From positions 1,212,501 to 1,276,500 of the forward strand of contig BQMF02000025.1 of NCBI GenBank assembly GCA_027922465.2: DNA of 64,000 bases, written 5' to 3'. The notes under the pieces were generated by a model. The model saw only the letters and a program-made list of their open reading frames with translations. It had not been told where the DNA came from and ran no database searches. The translations under genes and the position numbers were made by a program. The first letter of the stretch is position 1, and each line of letters opens with the position of its first letter. Shown here one piece after another: positions 10,865 to 21,744 of this stretch. This DNA comes from Turritopsis dohrnii (lineage: Eukaryota > Cnidaria > Hydrozoa > Anthoathecata > Oceaniidae).

Positions 10865-11435
10865 TAAACAAAAATCTAATTATTGTCCGTGTAGGATCTA
10901 CATCACCACTCATGTCCTAATCTTTCAAAGTATGTTGTACGTGGTCGGTAGCTTGTGTAAAGCATTTGTCTAAGAACTAGTAATCTAGAGAAATATTTTT
11001 TAGAAATAGACTAGGCCTTATTAGAAATTCATATTTGTTTATTTTTTGAATGCTTTTGGAGGAACGACAAAATATGAAGACAGACATGGAACAAAATGAA
11101 GATGTAAAAATATTTAAAAATGCATTATTTACGGCTTAATTACTTATGTACGTAGGCAAATTTTTGAAATTTTGATGACAGCGTTGATATCTTGTTACGA
11201 CCGTTTCCAAAACCATTCTGTTCGAAGTGTTTTGAAGTCTGGATGTGAAGTGATACACTGAATGTTATCCTGTTTATCATTTAAAAGAGTTGCATTCTCC
11301 TGACAGCATTTACATTCAATCAACTTCAAACGGATTTGTTTAGACAGCACCCTAAACTCTTAATTACTTCATCTTCCTCGTCAGTAGTATCAGATATCTT
11401 TTGTGATATTCTGTTTCACTGTTTGCCATTCTTAT
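10865..11435. other. no gene seen
   Basis: AT-rich DNA to the left of the 8.9-kb element; nothing coding or structured recognised. Confidence 0.35.
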
Positions 11436-11444
11436 CACTTCTCT

Positions 11445-11518
11445 CAACCTCGTCCCCAGGGCTTCTTGCCTTTTTGATATACGGATGACGGCGAAGAAAG
11501 CCCTGGTGCAGGCCGGTC
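11445..11518 (+). repeat. left terminal inverted repeat of the 8.9-kb element
   Basis: Starts immediately after the CACTTCTCT target copy. One mismatch (gatgAcgg versus gatgGcgg) against the right end over 74 bp. Confidence 0.9.
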
Positions 11519-12075
11519 GTTTCTCACTTGTGATTTGTTGTCGAGAATTAAATAATTAAGAAAATATTACCCGCGGCGTCGAGTGAGATTTTAAAAAAAT
11601 AAATGCCGAAAGTTTCAAAGCCAGAAATGGGAATAAGATTGAAAATATTTCACCAATGCAGAAGACAAGACCTGATGAATAAATATTAAATAACATTATA
11701 ATTGGCTATGACTCAATTTTCGTACTTATCAATTTGTTTTATTGATTTCTCTATCAGTTTTTTTTCTTTTTTTTTTCTTTTTCTTTTTTTAAAGGTTATT
11801 TATCAGTTATTTGTGAGAAAAAAGATAGTAACTAGGCTAGAAAATTGATGACAGCCAGTGCAGTACGTACAGATATATCAGCTAAATATTTTCCTCTCAT
11901 GCTTTACCATTCAAAAGTATTCCTACCAAGCAGGTGTAACTGCAGCTTAATAGCTTCTCAAAATTGTGGAAGTAAGTTCATAAAATTTTTCAGGGAAAAC
12001 ATTTTTTTTTTCCCTACCTGTGTTGTAAATGAAAAAAATATAATACTGGTGTGAATATTTAGTGTCCATGAGTAA

Positions 12076-13426
12076 ATGGCTCAATTAACACCAAAGAAAG
12101 TGTATTTGCGGAAAGAAGGAGGAAATCAATCCAAATGTCGACTTTGTGGAGAGCAAAAGAACAACAATCACTTACTAAAGATATTTTCAGTTTCTGGAAA
12201 GCAGAAAAGATTGTCTCTGAAAATTGCACGTACATGTGGAATCGCCATAGAGGAGGATGACTGTCTCCCCCATACAATTTGCAGAAAGTGTTTGAGCCGT
12301 GTGGAAAACATGTTGACATTCATGCAATCCTGTCAACAAACACAGGTGACACTCAGACAAAGCTTATCTATAAAAAGATTACCACCAAGTAGTATCCAAT
12401 CACATGCTATTAATGGAGAAAGCTCCAGCATAGGTTCACGAAAACAGTTACAATTTACAACACAACAACAAATAAAAGTAAGGAACATAGTACAACAACC
12501 TAAACAAGATGAAAATTACATAATAAAACATAACTCTGTATATACTGAAGATTATGACGAAATTGTAACAAAACCATTGGAAAATACTGAAAAAATTGAG
12601 AACTCATTAAAAACAAAACAACCACTAGCCATAGCAACATCACTGTCTACATATGTGGGAGTCAATCTTGCACTAAAAAGGCTATTATGCAATGAAATTG
12701 CATCATCATGTGAAAAACTCTGTAAAAGAAAGGGAAATAAGTCAGTATTATTGGATAACACTTTCACAGGACTATCTGAGTACAGTGTAGACAAAGTTTA
12801 TTCAGAACTGAAGGAAAACCATCCCTTTATAATTGATATTTTTAATACTGTGTCTGGAAAGGCAGTTGATATTGAAGAAACACAAGCTGAATTGAAACAG
12901 AAGTATGCACTGATTTATGCAATTTTAATGAATGCTCGATGACATGAGTTAAGCCTTTTACAGAGGATTAATACAGTTTTGGTTATTGATGGTGGTTGCA
13001 GTAAGGAGGTAATATTATAATCTCAATGTTGATATTTCTCACAGCACTACCTTTAGCAATAAGGATGATCTTGCTCAAGAGATTTCAAACAAGATTTCCA
13101 AGGGTATTGTACAGAGAATGGGAGCAAACAAAACCTTGAGGAGTATCTCTATGATATGTAAAGCCACAAGTGGAATCAAAGAAATTGTTGAAAATTTTGA
13201 CATTACAAGCAACATCCACAAAGCATCAGTTGGTCACACTACTACAAATTCTTTAATTGACGAGAAGGAGATGATCAAAGACTTGCTTCAACTTGACCCA
13301 TTTACACACACAGTTGGTCGAGCACATAGAAGTTTTCCTGATATTAAAAGATCCCCCTCCTTGTATTTGAATATTGTAGAATTTCATAAGTGGTTAGATA
13401 AACACAAAAATGAATTAGCTGCATGA
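12076..13426 (+). pseudogene. ZAD-like zinc-finger protein, candidate transposase, internally deleted
   Basis: From ATG 12076 the first ~90 residues carry a ZAD-like C4 finger: CRLCGEQ, then about 40 residues on CLPHTICRKCLSRVENM. Next come a Gln/Ser-rich linker and a helical part (SVDKVYSELKENHPFIIDIF). The frame stops at 12940-12942, but matching sequence (LLQRINTVLVIDGG) runs on after the stop to about 13000. The C-terminal part resumes at about 13058 (DDLAQEISNKISKGIVQRMG) and ends at 13426 with DPFTHTVGRAHRSFP and FHKWLDKHKNEL. A large central region seems missing. The layout suits the DNA-binding/transposase partner of the element, but no catalytic DDE or HUH motif is visible, so the role is inferred from position only. 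Confidence 0.6.
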
Positions 13427-13719
13427 AAAAGTAAAGCATAATAAATCAGGTAGAATTGATCTGTCATTTGTTCAAGTCATTTATATGAATCATCCAATTG
13501 TATAATAACATTCTAATATAAACAATCAAAGACAAACCAGCCAGGATTTTTTGCACCTTGTGATTATTATACTTTACCTTAGACAATAAAGACAGTGGAA
13601 TAAAAGAACATTACAGAATTAACAACTTCATTGAAATCATAACTGCAAATAACTACAAAATTCTGAATTCTTATTTATTCCACTGTGTTTTTATGTATAT
13701 ATATATAATGTAAAAAACT
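13427..13719. other. intergenic space between convergent genes of the element
   Basis: AT-rich, with AATAAA-type signals usable by both convergent genes (e.g. GACAATAAAG near 13584). No coding frame. Confidence 0.4.
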
Positions 13720-14815
13720 TTACTGCATATATGGAGCATATTTCTCTATGATATCATATATTAATTGCACATATAAATCATCCCAAATATTGAATGTATG
13801 CAAAAGATCTCCTGGTGATAGAACATGTTCAATGTTAGAAACAACATCTTCAATAATTTCATTGGATAACCTGAACACATGAACCATATATTCAGATTGT
13901 AATTTGTTGTGTTCTTCCATATTGTACTGCAAATCAACCAACTTTTCACAAATAATCTTTCGATTTTCCTGCATCACGAGTCGAGAAGGTTTTTTACCAT
14001 CTGTTTCAATTGATTTGTATACACAAACATCTTCATTACAAACTGAACAACACATGTCCTGAGAATCACCACAAAAACCAAAGTATTCAAGCAGTTGCTT
14101 TCGCAAACAGGTAGATGATTTACAAAACATCTTCATTGATTCATCCACATTTTTGTCACTCAAATCATTGTTATTATAAAATAAAATAGCATTGGATTGT
14201 TGCCCAGATCTCCCTGCCCTTCCAATTTCTTGTGCATACGATTCAAGATTATTGGGTGGATTCATATGTATTATTTGAGAAACACTAGGAGCATCTACAC
14301 CCATTCCTAATGCAGTAGTAGCAATAACAACACGAATTCTGGAGTTTTCATTCTTGATTTCTTGCAGAATTTCAGCCTTCATCTGGGAAGTAGATGATGC
14401 GTGAAACTGACTGAAAAGCCTTGCTCTAGGACACAATTCCTTTCCGACAAATGGGTTACTAATGATGGATTCAAAAAATTTGTAAGCATAACCACAATAC
14501 TTAATCCTGCTGGTATAAATAAAAGTTAATGGATATTTTTCCCTTTTATTGTCCAACTCCATTGCAATTGGTTTCAAAATGTCTTCATAACTTTGAATCC
14601 CTTTGCTACTAGATAACCTTGTATGTACAGAAAGAAAGACATTTCTCCTATTTGGAGAAGCTTTGATGATTTCACATTCATCCATTTTCAGTGTCTTTTT
14701 TAACTTTTTAATTTGATCTGGTGGTGAAGTTGCTGTTAATGCCAACATAACAGCTGAAGGAAAGAAGGCTCTTAAAACAGATAAATTCTCAAAGTCTGTC
14801 CTGAATTCTTTACCC

Positions 14816-16477
14816 CTATATAAAAAAAACAGAATAAAGTCTAGAACTTCTATAGTAAATAGTCATTTACATTATGTTTTTGTGTTAAGTTCAAAATGTA
14901 TGTTTTGGTTCCACAATACACTTTCTATTTTATATGAAGTTTTCCTATACTAATTGTTGATTCTCAAAGTGCAATGCATGCATTCTTACAGATTTTAATT
15001 CCGAAAATCTGGTTAATATTGGTCTGTATTGTGTGTTATAAAAGCAGATTTATATAAATTCTATTTTCAAGCTCTTTTGTTTTTAGTTTTGTCCACATAA
15101 AAGTTATATATACAGAAGCTATTATATATACTTATTATTGTGTTAATTATTATTCAATTTCCGCGCTTTTAAGCGTAGGAAATTGTTTGGTTTACACATT
15201 CTATCTATCTGTCTATGTAACAGTTTTTTGCCGTTTTCGGAAAGTCCGTTCGGATTTCGGATTGTTTGTTTATTCAGAATAGTTAATGACAGACCGAAAA
15301 CGCTATGCTAAATGAAATACAAAAAGGCCTCTATCAATATCAATTCATAAAAATATTAACTTTTTTATACTTTTGAAATATTTTTAGAAGTTATTTTAGC
15401 CGTGTTATGTTGAAAACTTTCCAATTCAATCTTTAAAATTTTTATTATCAAGTCAGTAAAATATGCACACCAAGCACGTGAAAAGTTTTCCAACCGATTT
15501 CGTTTATGTTTTGAGGAAGTTTTTGAAGTAACTTCGTAGAAGCTTTGAAGAAGAATTTTAAGACTTCTTTCCTGTCTTTATCTACTATTGCAATCGAAAT
15601 ATTATCATGAGAACATTACTTATGGAGGAAATATTGATGTTAAGCTGACTCCTGGGAAAGATTCTTGAAAAAGAAGATGAAGGTTTGATAATAAACAAAA
15701 ACGTGCTGTGAAAAACCTTCAGTATCACAGCAGAAATGTATGAAGTATCAGCATTACTGGTGAATACGTCCATCCATAAATGCATGAAGCATTCTCCTTC
15801 ATTTAATAAATATTACACTGAAGTTGAAGATATTGAAAAAAAGTAAACAAATGAAATTGTCATTAAGCACAAATTACTTCACTTGTTAATGAGTTGATCC
15901 AAACTGCCTACATACCCTGACACATACTGAATAAACATCATGCGCAAGATATTGGCGAACGATATGTCTAATAAAACTGTTTTTTGGCTCCGAAACGTCA
16001 TAGTGAATTGAAAAGTGGTTGACATTAAGTTTAATAAATTAAAGAAATTTGAAATTTGTAATTTGTGGAATTCCAAATTATTAGTCACTGTACGTAGCTC
16101 GGTCAAGTTATCACTGTCTGAGACTCATTAGTGTTACATTCACATTGGAAAAGATGACATCATTCAAAATAATCAAGATTTTTTCCACTGCAAACCACTC
16201 AATGGAGGCACAATGATTTAGTTTGGGATATATATATACAATGTCATGAAACAAACTTTAGATGATGATTAGAATCCACCCAATAATTATATACATACAA
16301 TGTGATCACTAAAACCTTGTGTAAATTTGGAGTGTAATATGTTCTAGGATAATATCATGTTTGAAAAGAACATTGCAATACAGATCCTAGCAAAGTTTTA
16401 ATTGTGTCATTTGTCTTTTCGTGCACATTTGTGTTACTTATAAGTACCATGAAAAGACTCAAGTGGTAATACGCATA
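14816..16477. other. helicase intron, left part; no gene seen
   Basis: AT-rich intron DNA. A short palindrome (TTTCCGCGCTTTTAAGCGTAGGAAA, about 15159-15184) is visible. No supported coding frame. Confidence 0.35.
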
Positions 16478-16641
16478 CAGTAGTGGATCTAGAGGGTAGT
16501 CGCAACTTGTGGAGAAGCGCATTAACATATTGTGAATTAAATTTATATTATCAATGGGATTATTTGAACGTTTTTCTTTTATTTTTGTTATTGCTAACAC
16601 TCTCCAACACAAGTTGCGACTTACCTCTGGATCTGCCACTG
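16478..16641. mobile_element. hAT-like MITE, 164 bp
   Basis: Inverted ends CAGTAGTGGATCTAGAGG / CAGTGGCAGATCCAGAGG continue with GTCGCAACTTGTG in both arms. The CAGTGGCGGATCC-type end is common in animal hAT MITEs. No clear 8-bp target duplication could be found. Confidence 0.55.
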
Positions 16642-16687
16642 GCAGGTTTAGTAGAAATAGATTTTCTTATTGCATGTGATATAGTCA

Positions 16688-18702
16688 GGTAGCTGACGAC
16701 ATAAAAAAAAGGTGTTTGCGTGCAAACTTCGGGACATTTCAAAAATATTAAGAACAACATCTATACGCTTTATAAAAATAAAAACCAGTTCCCGATTTTC
16801 AAAATAATCTTTAAGGACTGAGTTATAATCAAAAACAAGTCACCAACACTCATACAGTTTTCTTCACTAAACCGTCCTCCATGTTTTTATTATTTTATCA
16901 AACGCGTTCGAACTGGCTTGAATTTGTAGAAAATAAGACGGGGGTCAAAATTAGATAAAAAAAGAAAAGTTTAGTCAATACAAATTATTGATATTTATTG
17001 TAGTTATTATAAATTTTGTTATTGCATTTTTTAAATTTTGTTATTGTATTAGTTTTAAATAGCATTTTAATAAATATTTTCTTTATTGATATTCCAAACA
17101 ATAAACTTTGCTTTGCAGCCCCCGTTTTATTTCTTTTGTTTACATTTTTAAGAGCACGCTTTTTTTTTTCGCGCGGGAAATCTGAAAATCAACGTGCTAA
17201 TCATGTCTGAAGGACCTTCTGCTCCAATTTCTTCATCGTCTCTTCGAAAATTAAGCCTTTCTCCAAAGAAAAACAAAAATAAATGTTTGATTCATGTCTG
17301 TGATGGCTGCGGTAACGCCAAGCTCAGATTCTTCACCGAAACATCTTTGGAAAGAGTAAAAAATGCAAGGTAATAAATTTTTTCTTTATAACTTTTATAC
17401 ATTTTTATTTGCCTTTTTCGTGACATCTATAATTTTACATACTTGCACTGTTATTGTATGCATTTAAAATTATGCTAGGCAGGCAAGCCTATACTTGTTT
17501 TGGAGTTTAAAATAAAATTCTCCAAGAAATAACCTATACAATAACAGGAAAATATATTTACTTCGTATAAACAGTACAATACGGAATGATGAAAAAGTTA
17601 TCAACATTCTAAATGACCCAACTGTAAACGCACTCACAGATTTATCGTTCCATCAGAAGTGTTACGATAAATATACTCACTCCCGGCTACTTTCAAAGTT
17701 AAAAGATGGTGATCAGAACGTAAGTGATGCAGCAGTCGATGATACCACGAAAGACAATGGCTGTGATAATTTAAAAAGGGCTTTGTTTGACAACGTTAAC
17801 GAAGCAAGATATGCAAAGTTTTGTGCGACTGAGAAAGCGGCAGAGCCATGTAAATTGCCGCCTACAAGAGATGTTCTCTTGTGCCACTGCAAAAGAGTTG
17901 CATATGTAACAGCCGTAGTAAAGAAATCACTAGTCAATAACCCAGATATCCCATCACCTCACGGTCATGGATGGGTTCTTGAAGACGGGAAACTTCAGAT
18001 CCAATGGATGCTGTTACCCCCCGTGCCCCCGCAACTTATGGATATGATTGATTGTGGGTGTAAAAGTGGCTGTAAGAATAAGTCTTGTGTATGCAAATCA
18101 CATGGACTTTCATGCACTGATTTGTGCAATTGCACCAGCTGTACCAACAATGATGATTTAAGTGGCAGTGAATCCAGTGATAGCAACGAAGATGATGAAT
18201 CGGATTTTTCTGAATGCGACTAAACGTTTTTTTGAGTAACTTACAAACCATTAGTGATCGTTAATATATGTCAATGCCCTGCTCCTACTATAAACTTTAT
18301 GCTCAGACTCTTTTCCCATTCAGTCTGACATCATGTCTGAACGATCCTTTAGTAAAAATGTGATTCCGACCGCGTACAACGTCTAAAATGATGACGTCAT
18401 CAAGCTGAATTTATCGTTCCATAGCGACTGAAGTATTGATTTCTAGATATTAATGTTTTTGCATTATTTACTCAAAAATAAAATATCTATCGATTGATAT
18501 ACTTTTACAACAAATTTGACGTCATAAATGTTTTGACGTATGGCGTGACGTCATCAAACCCTTAAAATCTCCCGACACAGCCCCTTAAATAATTTTTCAA
18601 AAATCGGGATCCTGATTCCTCGTCCTTTAGGTCTATTTGATGATTTGAAAGTGATTTGGTTTTGTCCCCAAGTTGTCCAATTTTTTTTTGTCGTCAGCTA
18701 CC
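16688..18702. mobile_element. 2.0-kb nested element carrying a CxC protein gene
   Basis: Inverted ends GGTAGCTGACGACA followed by A-runs on both sides, with further scattered similarity inward (cttcgggaca / cttggggaca; cccgattttcaaaa / cccgatttttgaaa). Flanks show AGTCA on the left and GGTCA on the right, a possible imperfect duplication. It sits wholly inside the helicase intron of the 8.9-kb element and encloses the two-exon gene below. Confidence 0.6.
17203..18223 (+). CDS. two-exon cysteine-rich (CxC-tail) transposon protein, ~272 aa
   Basis: Exon 1 (17203-17369, ATG MSEGPSAPISSSSLRKLSLS...) has CDGCGNAKLRFF. A GT (17370) to AG (17573-17574) intron of 205 bp, phase 2, joins to exon 2 (17575-18223). 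Exon 2 contains FHQKCYDKYT, which together with exon 1 could form a C2HC zinc site. Then come ARYAKFCATEKAAEPCKLPP, a HGHGWVLEDGKLQIQW motif and a Cys-rich tail (CGCKSGCKNKSCVCKSHGLS, then CTDLCNCTSC) before an acidic Ser/Asp C-terminus. The frame is open throughout. The tail resembles CXC-type modules seen at the end of larger cnidarian transposon proteins; this one looks like a shortened version lacking the core. No catalytic motif was found, so function is unknown. Confidence 0.65.
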
Positions 18703-19289
18703 GGTCAACAATATAATTTTTATCTTCTTGTAATCCTGTTATCTGTCATATATTAAAATCTTTGAAATGCCCAAGTTTAGATAGACCAGGTTTTCAGTTT
18801 TTAAGCAAGTTTGACCTATTTTAAATCATTTTGTTGTAATAGATGTTATAGTGTTGAGGTCAATACAATTGTGAAAGTCTTCAATCCATACAGCTTCTTT
18901 TTTCAACTGATTTTGGTTCACTTCTATTAATATCATTTTATTCTCCATGTGAACCATAAGTCATATTTGGAGATGGTGATAGACCTGTTCTCACATAAGC
19001 AACAAGAAAAGAATGGATAGTCATTCAGATATCTTGAAAATTTGGCTAAAGCAATTTCCTCTAGGCCTGATGCGGAAATTGTTCAAGCCATGAGGCTTCT
19101 AGTTTATATTATTTAAGCACTCAAAAACTATTACATATTGAGTTTTTTTTTTAAAAAAATACCCAGCTAATTTAGCTGCATTGTGTTACAGTCTTGTTTT
19201 ATATTATATATATATTTAACTTTTTAACCTGCTGAGGCTTGATGTCAAAATATATTTTATCAAAAACTATTATTATGTAATATACATAC
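18703..19289. other. helicase intron, right part; no gene seen
   Basis: AT-rich intron DNA next to the exon 1 donor; nothing else recognised. Confidence 0.35.
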
Positions 19290-19900
19290 CACATTTCAAC
19301 ACAATGTGTTTCATCAATGCAACATGCCACAACATTATCTCCTGGATCTTAATAGTTTTCTTCCATCATCACACAATAACGACTCTGGATGTGAAAACAG
19401 AATGTCGATTTCTCCTTCTAAAACTTCACTGGCTAATTCTAATTCCATATCATCAGTTTCAGTATCAGAAATATTATTACACTGTCGTTGCTGCTTTCCT
19501 TTTTGATGCTGAAACAATGATGTCACCTCTTTCACTTTTTCAAATTGCAGGACACCAACTTTGACTTTTCTATCAGTTAAAACTCTCATTTGATCTTGTA
19601 TGATTGAATTCAACGGACTTACAACAATGACAATATTTCTCTTCCTCTTCTTAGGAATTAGAAAAGGCAGCAGTTGATAAACCAACGATTTACCAAAACC
19701 AGTTGGTAGAACTGCTAAGACGTCGTTGCCTTTTAAAAGTTGATTCCAGCATTGAACTTGTTTTGGTTTTAAAAAAAACCCTTGCATATTGCTTTTATCT
19801 AAAGCGTATTCAATTTGCTTAAATAAATTAATCACTTGCTCCATTTTGGTTTGCTAATTTTATCTATGATCGTACGAATTCTGTTTCACTCGACGTTTTA

Positions 19901-20170
19901 AGGCCGATTTCCATTCAACGCTTATGCCCGCGCGGACGTAGAATTTTCCGAGCGGCCAAACAGCTGCAAATGGAAATCAAAAGACACGATTGGCTGAAAT
20001 TATCAGCGGACATCGGCGGGCTTAAAAAAAGTTGAAATTTTTTAACTTTATTTTTGCTCGCTGAGCGGACATAACTACACTAATGAATTAGCCAATACGC
20101 ATGCGTTCTAAGTCACTGAGCGTGGATTACCTACGTCCGCGCGGATATTTTCTTGAATGGAAATTGGCCT
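19901..20170. mobile_element. 270-bp MITE, TTA target duplication
   Basis: Inverted ends AGGCC(G/A)ATTTCCATTCAA, plus a second inner match GCGCGGACGTAG in inverted orientation. TTA flanks both sides (19898-19900 and 20171-20173), as in PIF/Harbinger-type MITEs. It lies between the helicase start codon and the right TIR of the 8.9-kb element and could carry or displace its promoter. Confidence 0.7.
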
Positions 20171-20300
20171 TTAATCAAAAAAATTTAAGTAGTTCTCTAC
20201 CTCGCTTGCCCGTATGAAGACGATCTTAAAACCATGGGAAGAAAAGACAAATGACGTCAGTACTGCATAAATTAAAACCACCAGTATTTCGGTGGGTTTT

Positions 20301-20374
20301 GACCGGCCTGCACCAGGGCTTTCTTCGCCGCCATCCGTATATCAAAAAGGCAAGAAGCCCTGGGGACGAGGTTG
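20301..20374 (-). repeat. right terminal inverted repeat of the 8.9-kb element
   Basis: Reverse complement of 11445-11518 with one mismatch, followed directly by the second CACTTCTCT copy. Confidence 0.9.
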
Positions 20375-20869
20375 CACTTCTCTATGATTGAGCGAAACTC
20401 AAGCGTAATACACGTCATATCACGTGACTGCGGCTTCTATATATTAATAGCCGATTCTCTGTCTGTCTGTCTGTCTGTTTGTTTGTTTGTTTGTTTGTAA
20501 GTCACGCAAAATGGTAGATTGAGTTGTGAGCGAAATTTTTTCTTTTTTTGTGTGCGACGTGAGTTCGAAGCAAATACATTGCAACCCCAATCGAACGTGA
20601 CTTTTTTTGGCTGATGAACTAATAGGAATAACGTTTTGTTTTTATTATTATTGTTAGTTTTATATTCCACGTTGACTTGGCTTTGAAAACAGTACATCAA
20701 CTAAATACAAAGAAACTAACTGATTAAACATTTTGGACAAAGAGCAGCAGTGGCAGAACGTGGCAGCATGTGCGGTTTGCCAGTGTATCCTAACGTATCC
20801 TTGCCTGACTGTCTGAGACGAATGAACTTTTTTTTCGAGCAATCAAAATGTTAAAAAACCGATAGGTAA

Positions 20870-21297
20870 GGACAGCTTTATACAGCCGCATAATCGCCGT
20901 GTCGAATTAAATTACTTTAATTCGGGTAAAATTCGACAAAAATGCGACAGTCACTTTATACAGGTTTTGTTGCCGCATATAAAATTCGACATGACTTTAG
21001 ACAGCCGCATAAATGTCGAATAAATTTATCATCGTGTGTTTCTTACACGCTGTCCACTACTTTCGTGCACTTTTTCACAAAGTTCAATCAAGATGTTATG
21101 AAATTCGACGATTATGCGGCTGTATAAAGTGATGCCGAATTTATGTCGAAGATTGCCGTTTTATTCGACAAACTCTGCTGAACTTAATTCATTATGTCGC
21201 ACTTAATTAAATTTTCACTTTATACAGTCGAATTTACGTCGCATTTAATAAAGAGTTTAATTCGACGCGGCGATTATGCGGCTGTATAAAGCTGTCC
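20870..21297. mobile_element. 428-bp MITE, TAA target duplication, inside Helitron A
   Basis: Ends GGACAGCTTTATACAGCCGC are exact inverted copies. TAA flanks both sides. The neighbouring Helitron sequence (ACCGATAGGTA then AAAAAGAGTATCATG) is continuous in the other copies, which proves the insertion. PIF/Harbinger-type by size and target. The interior repeats CGACATTTATGCGGCTG-like words. Confidence 0.8.
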
Positions 21298-21567
21298 TAA
21301 AAAAAGAGTATCATGAAACAAAATTTTTTTTTCTTTTCTTTTAATAATTTAATTTCTTTTTTTAATTGTTATGCGCTTCAGATCGAACGTTTTTTTTATT
21401 CACTTTATTCATTTAGCACGTGCCTTTTTTCTCTCCTCCTGTGTGAACTTTTTAAGAAGAGAAACCATTTCCTCCCTGTTTGATAGCACCCATGTTAGAG
21501 CGCGTGACTTTTTTAAAACAAAAGCTAATAAAAAGTTGATGTTTTTTCTCCCTACGTTTTGAGTGTA

Positions 21568-21744
21568 CAGTCAACTCTCTCTAAAGCGGACACCATTCGT
21601 TCCAGCAAAAAGTGTCCGCTTTATGGAAGTGTCCGCTTTATAGAAAGTATTTTTAAAGGAAAACTTCAATTCGTTCCGAGAAAATGTGTCCGCTTTATGG
21701 AGGTGTCCGCTTTATAGAGTGTCCGCTTTAGGGAGAGTCGACTG
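21568..21744. mobile_element. 177-bp pogo/Tigger-like MITE, TA target duplication
   Basis: Ends CAGTC(A/G)ACTCTC(T/C)CTAAAG, with GTGTCCGCTTTAT repeated several times inside. TA on both sides. Other Helitron copies read TTTTGAGTGTATTG without the insert, so the target is known precisely. Confidence 0.85.

Larger units (their letters stand above)
13720..19844 (-). pseudogene. RecQ-type SF2 DNA helicase, two exons, one frameshift
   Basis: Exon 1 (19844-19290) starts at ATG and carries motif I (VLPTGFGKS, residues 45-53), Ia (VVSPLNSIIQDQ) and, after a 1-nt frameshift near 19360, motif II as CIDETHCVEMW (DETH for DEAH). GT donor 19289-19288 and AG acceptor 14817-14816 bound a 4.47-kb phase-2 intron. 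Exon 2 (14815-13720) restores WGKEFR, then motif III (LALTATS), IV (FIYTSR), V (VVIATTALGMGVDAPS), VI (YAQEIGRAGRSGQ) and a RecQ zinc site (CLRKQLLEYFGFCG...CCSVCNEDVC). Length (~550 residues) covers the RecQ core plus zinc domain without HRDC. Its place between the element's TIRs, convergent with the ZAD-like gene, indicates a transposon-borne helicase and not the host RecQ. It would unwind DNA during transposition or repair (inference). Confidence 0.85.
11445..20374. mobile_element. 8.93-kb DNA transposon with RecQ-like helicase and ZAD-like-finger genes, 74-bp TIRs, 9-bp TSD
   Basis: The left end (11445-11518, starting CAACCTCGTCCCCAGGGC) and the reverse complement of the right end (20301-20374) match over 74 bp with one difference. 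Both are flanked by an identical 9-bp direct repeat, CACTTCTCT (11436-11444 and 20375-20383), so the boundaries are exact. Each end also holds an internal palindrome (CCAGGGCTTCTT / AAGAAAGCCCTGG). Inside are a plus-strand ZAD-like protein gene and a minus-strand helicase gene, convergent. Two smaller elements sit in the helicase intron and a TTA-flanked MITE lies next to the right end. The 9-bp duplication recalls Mutator-like elements, but the gene content does not match any family I can name. Confidence 0.85.

Noticed and set aside
12552..12794. 80-codon minus-strand frame
   Set aside because: Complete overlap with the better supported ZAD-like protein gene.
13720..19844. Host RecQ/BLM helicase gene
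   Set aside because: It lies between perfect target duplications and TIRs, has a frameshift, and lacks the extra domains of host RecQ proteins.
11445..20374. Assignment of the 8.9-kb element to Academ, Mutator or Kolobok
   Set aside because: Helicase content suggests Academ, but the 9-bp duplication does not; no Mutator transposase motif or TTAA target is seen, so no superfamily was assigned.
21371..21562. Basic/Phe-rich frames in the Helitron copies (also at 39677 and 58264)
   Set aside because: The frames break between copies and have no conserved protein; the DNA is conserved because it is Helitron sequence.
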